Of a stretch of 19,460 nt of DNA, positions 18,826-19,460 are shown one piece after another. Both the position numbers and the translations under genes were made by a program. The notes under the pieces are model-generated. The model made no database searches. It was not told where the DNA came from and was given only the letters and a program-made list of their open reading frames with translations. Position 1 is the first letter of the stretch. Each line of letters begins with the position of its first letter. The DNA is from Funneliformis mosseae (Eukaryota; Glomeromycota; Glomeromycetes; Glomerales; Glomeraceae): assembly GCA_910592005.1 (NCBI GenBank), contig CAJVPP010001519.1:1-19460 (forward strand), in the 5' to 3' direction.

Positions 18826-19025
18826 CGCGTATTTTCGAAGCGATCCAAGCCTAAAGGAGGATCCTAATAATTAATAATATTAATAAATGAAATAAATATC
18901 GTTCTATCGCTGGCCCAAAGCGAAAGAACCCAAATTAAAGGAAAAGTAAAAAGTTAAATAAAAAAATGAAACTAAAGAAACACGTACCGTAACAATTGAC
19001 TCAATCGGAGGTTCATCATCAACTC
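18826..19025 (-). other. Two possible small exons of an unidentified minus-strand gene
   Basis: On the minus strand, two 38-nt blocks (19025-18988 and 18863-18826) each have an acceptor-like AG before them (TTGCAG and ATTATTAG) and a good donor after them (GTACGT and GTGTGT). In one frame they would read GVDDEPPIESIVT and DPPLGLDRFENTR; the joined phase allows this, but another frame is open too. The interrupted, less AT-rich character and the strong donors suggest a host gene entering from beyond 19460. No protein family is recognised and the exact exon ends are uncertain. Confidence 0.25.
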
Positions 19026-19262
19026 CTGCAACTGCATACATGCGAAAGATGGGAAGACATTTTTGTTGCGGGATTTACACTAAACAATGAAAATACAACT
19101 ATCTTGTTCGATGTGTTTCTATTTGGAACCTAGAAAGTACTAAAAAAAAAAAAAATATGCCCGAAACCTGATAGAAACATAAACCGAGAATATTGGTTTT
19201 TTAGATTCTCATAACTCTTCGTATCTTTACAGTCTAGAATTTGAATTGTCCTAATCATCTTC

Positions 19263-19400
19263 AACCGGTTAATTGTTAAAATGAACGTAGGCCAGTACTA
19301 TAAATTTGGCCAGAGTTAGCACAACCATAAAAATATTAATTCTGACTGAAATTGAAATTTCGGCCAGGGTTAACATATTAACTGGTTAATAGGTTAACCA
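19263..19400 (-). repeat. AACCGGTT-type MITE-like element, copy 2
   Basis: The block opens with AACCGGTT (19263-19270) and closes with AACTGGTT (19380-19387) and AGGTTAACC. Its reverse complement contains TTAACCCTGGCCGAAATT, matching copy 1 at 15 of 18 bases. Two TGGCCAG-like motifs lie inside. It is the same family as the 15481-15625 element but inverted and more diverged. Confidence 0.6.
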
Positions 19401-19460
19401 ACAGTCTTAACAAAATAGGAATCTTCACCATCTGATTATATTTTAAGCCAACACCGTTTC

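Overview
The window looks like nuclear DNA of a very AT-rich fungus. The best guess is an arbuscular mycorrhizal fungus of the Rhizophagus type (Glomeromycotina). This is inferred from three things: long AT-rich tracts packed with decayed DNA transposons (Tc1/mariner, and hAT with a BED finger and a DUF659-like domain), a compact host gene with many short GT-AG introns, and standard codon use in that gene. No sequence search was possible, so the species is not established.

Bases 1 to about 11,400 are an AT-rich transposon graveyard. They hold the N-terminal part of a Tc1-like transposase (1-288, minus), a nearly complete Tc1/mariner relic with matching inverted repeats (about 570-1829, gene 714-1657, minus), a second Tc1 relic on the plus strand (about 1905-2260), a 306-bp inverted-repeat element (2974-3279), a hAT transposase relic (5075-7440, minus), a foldback element (7772-7929), a doubtful coiled-coil relic (8430-9180) and a degenerate tandem array (9787-10130). 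Most in-frame stops in the transposases sit where the family has Gln or Trp. They are explained by C-to-T or G-to-A changes, a RIP-like or deaminated-methylcytosine signature.

At about 11,400 the composition changes to a milder AT content. A second, less eroded foldback element lies at 11447-11609. The one intact gene that can be supported is a PP2C-type Ser/Thr protein phosphatase on the minus strand (15010 down to 13066). Its eight exons join to 1188 nt (395 codons plus stop), with reading frame kept across all seven introns.

The right end (15,480-19,460) is a younger mobile-element zone. Two copies of a short AACCGGTT-rich element lie in opposite orientation (15481-15625 and 19263-19400). 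Between them are a decayed leucine-rich-repeat-like gene (about 15632-16270), two LTR-like sequences facing each other (17066-17265 plus, 17415-17805 minus), and a short relic (17945 to about 18200) that resembles the MerR-type helix-turn-helix and first catalytic strand of an IS607-family serine recombinase. That relic is the most unusual item. Two small possible exons of an unidentified minus-strand gene lie at 18826-19025.

No rRNA, tRNA or CRISPR array was recognised. Only the PP2C gene is likely to make a working protein; the other coding traces are remains of mobile elements or pseudogenes.
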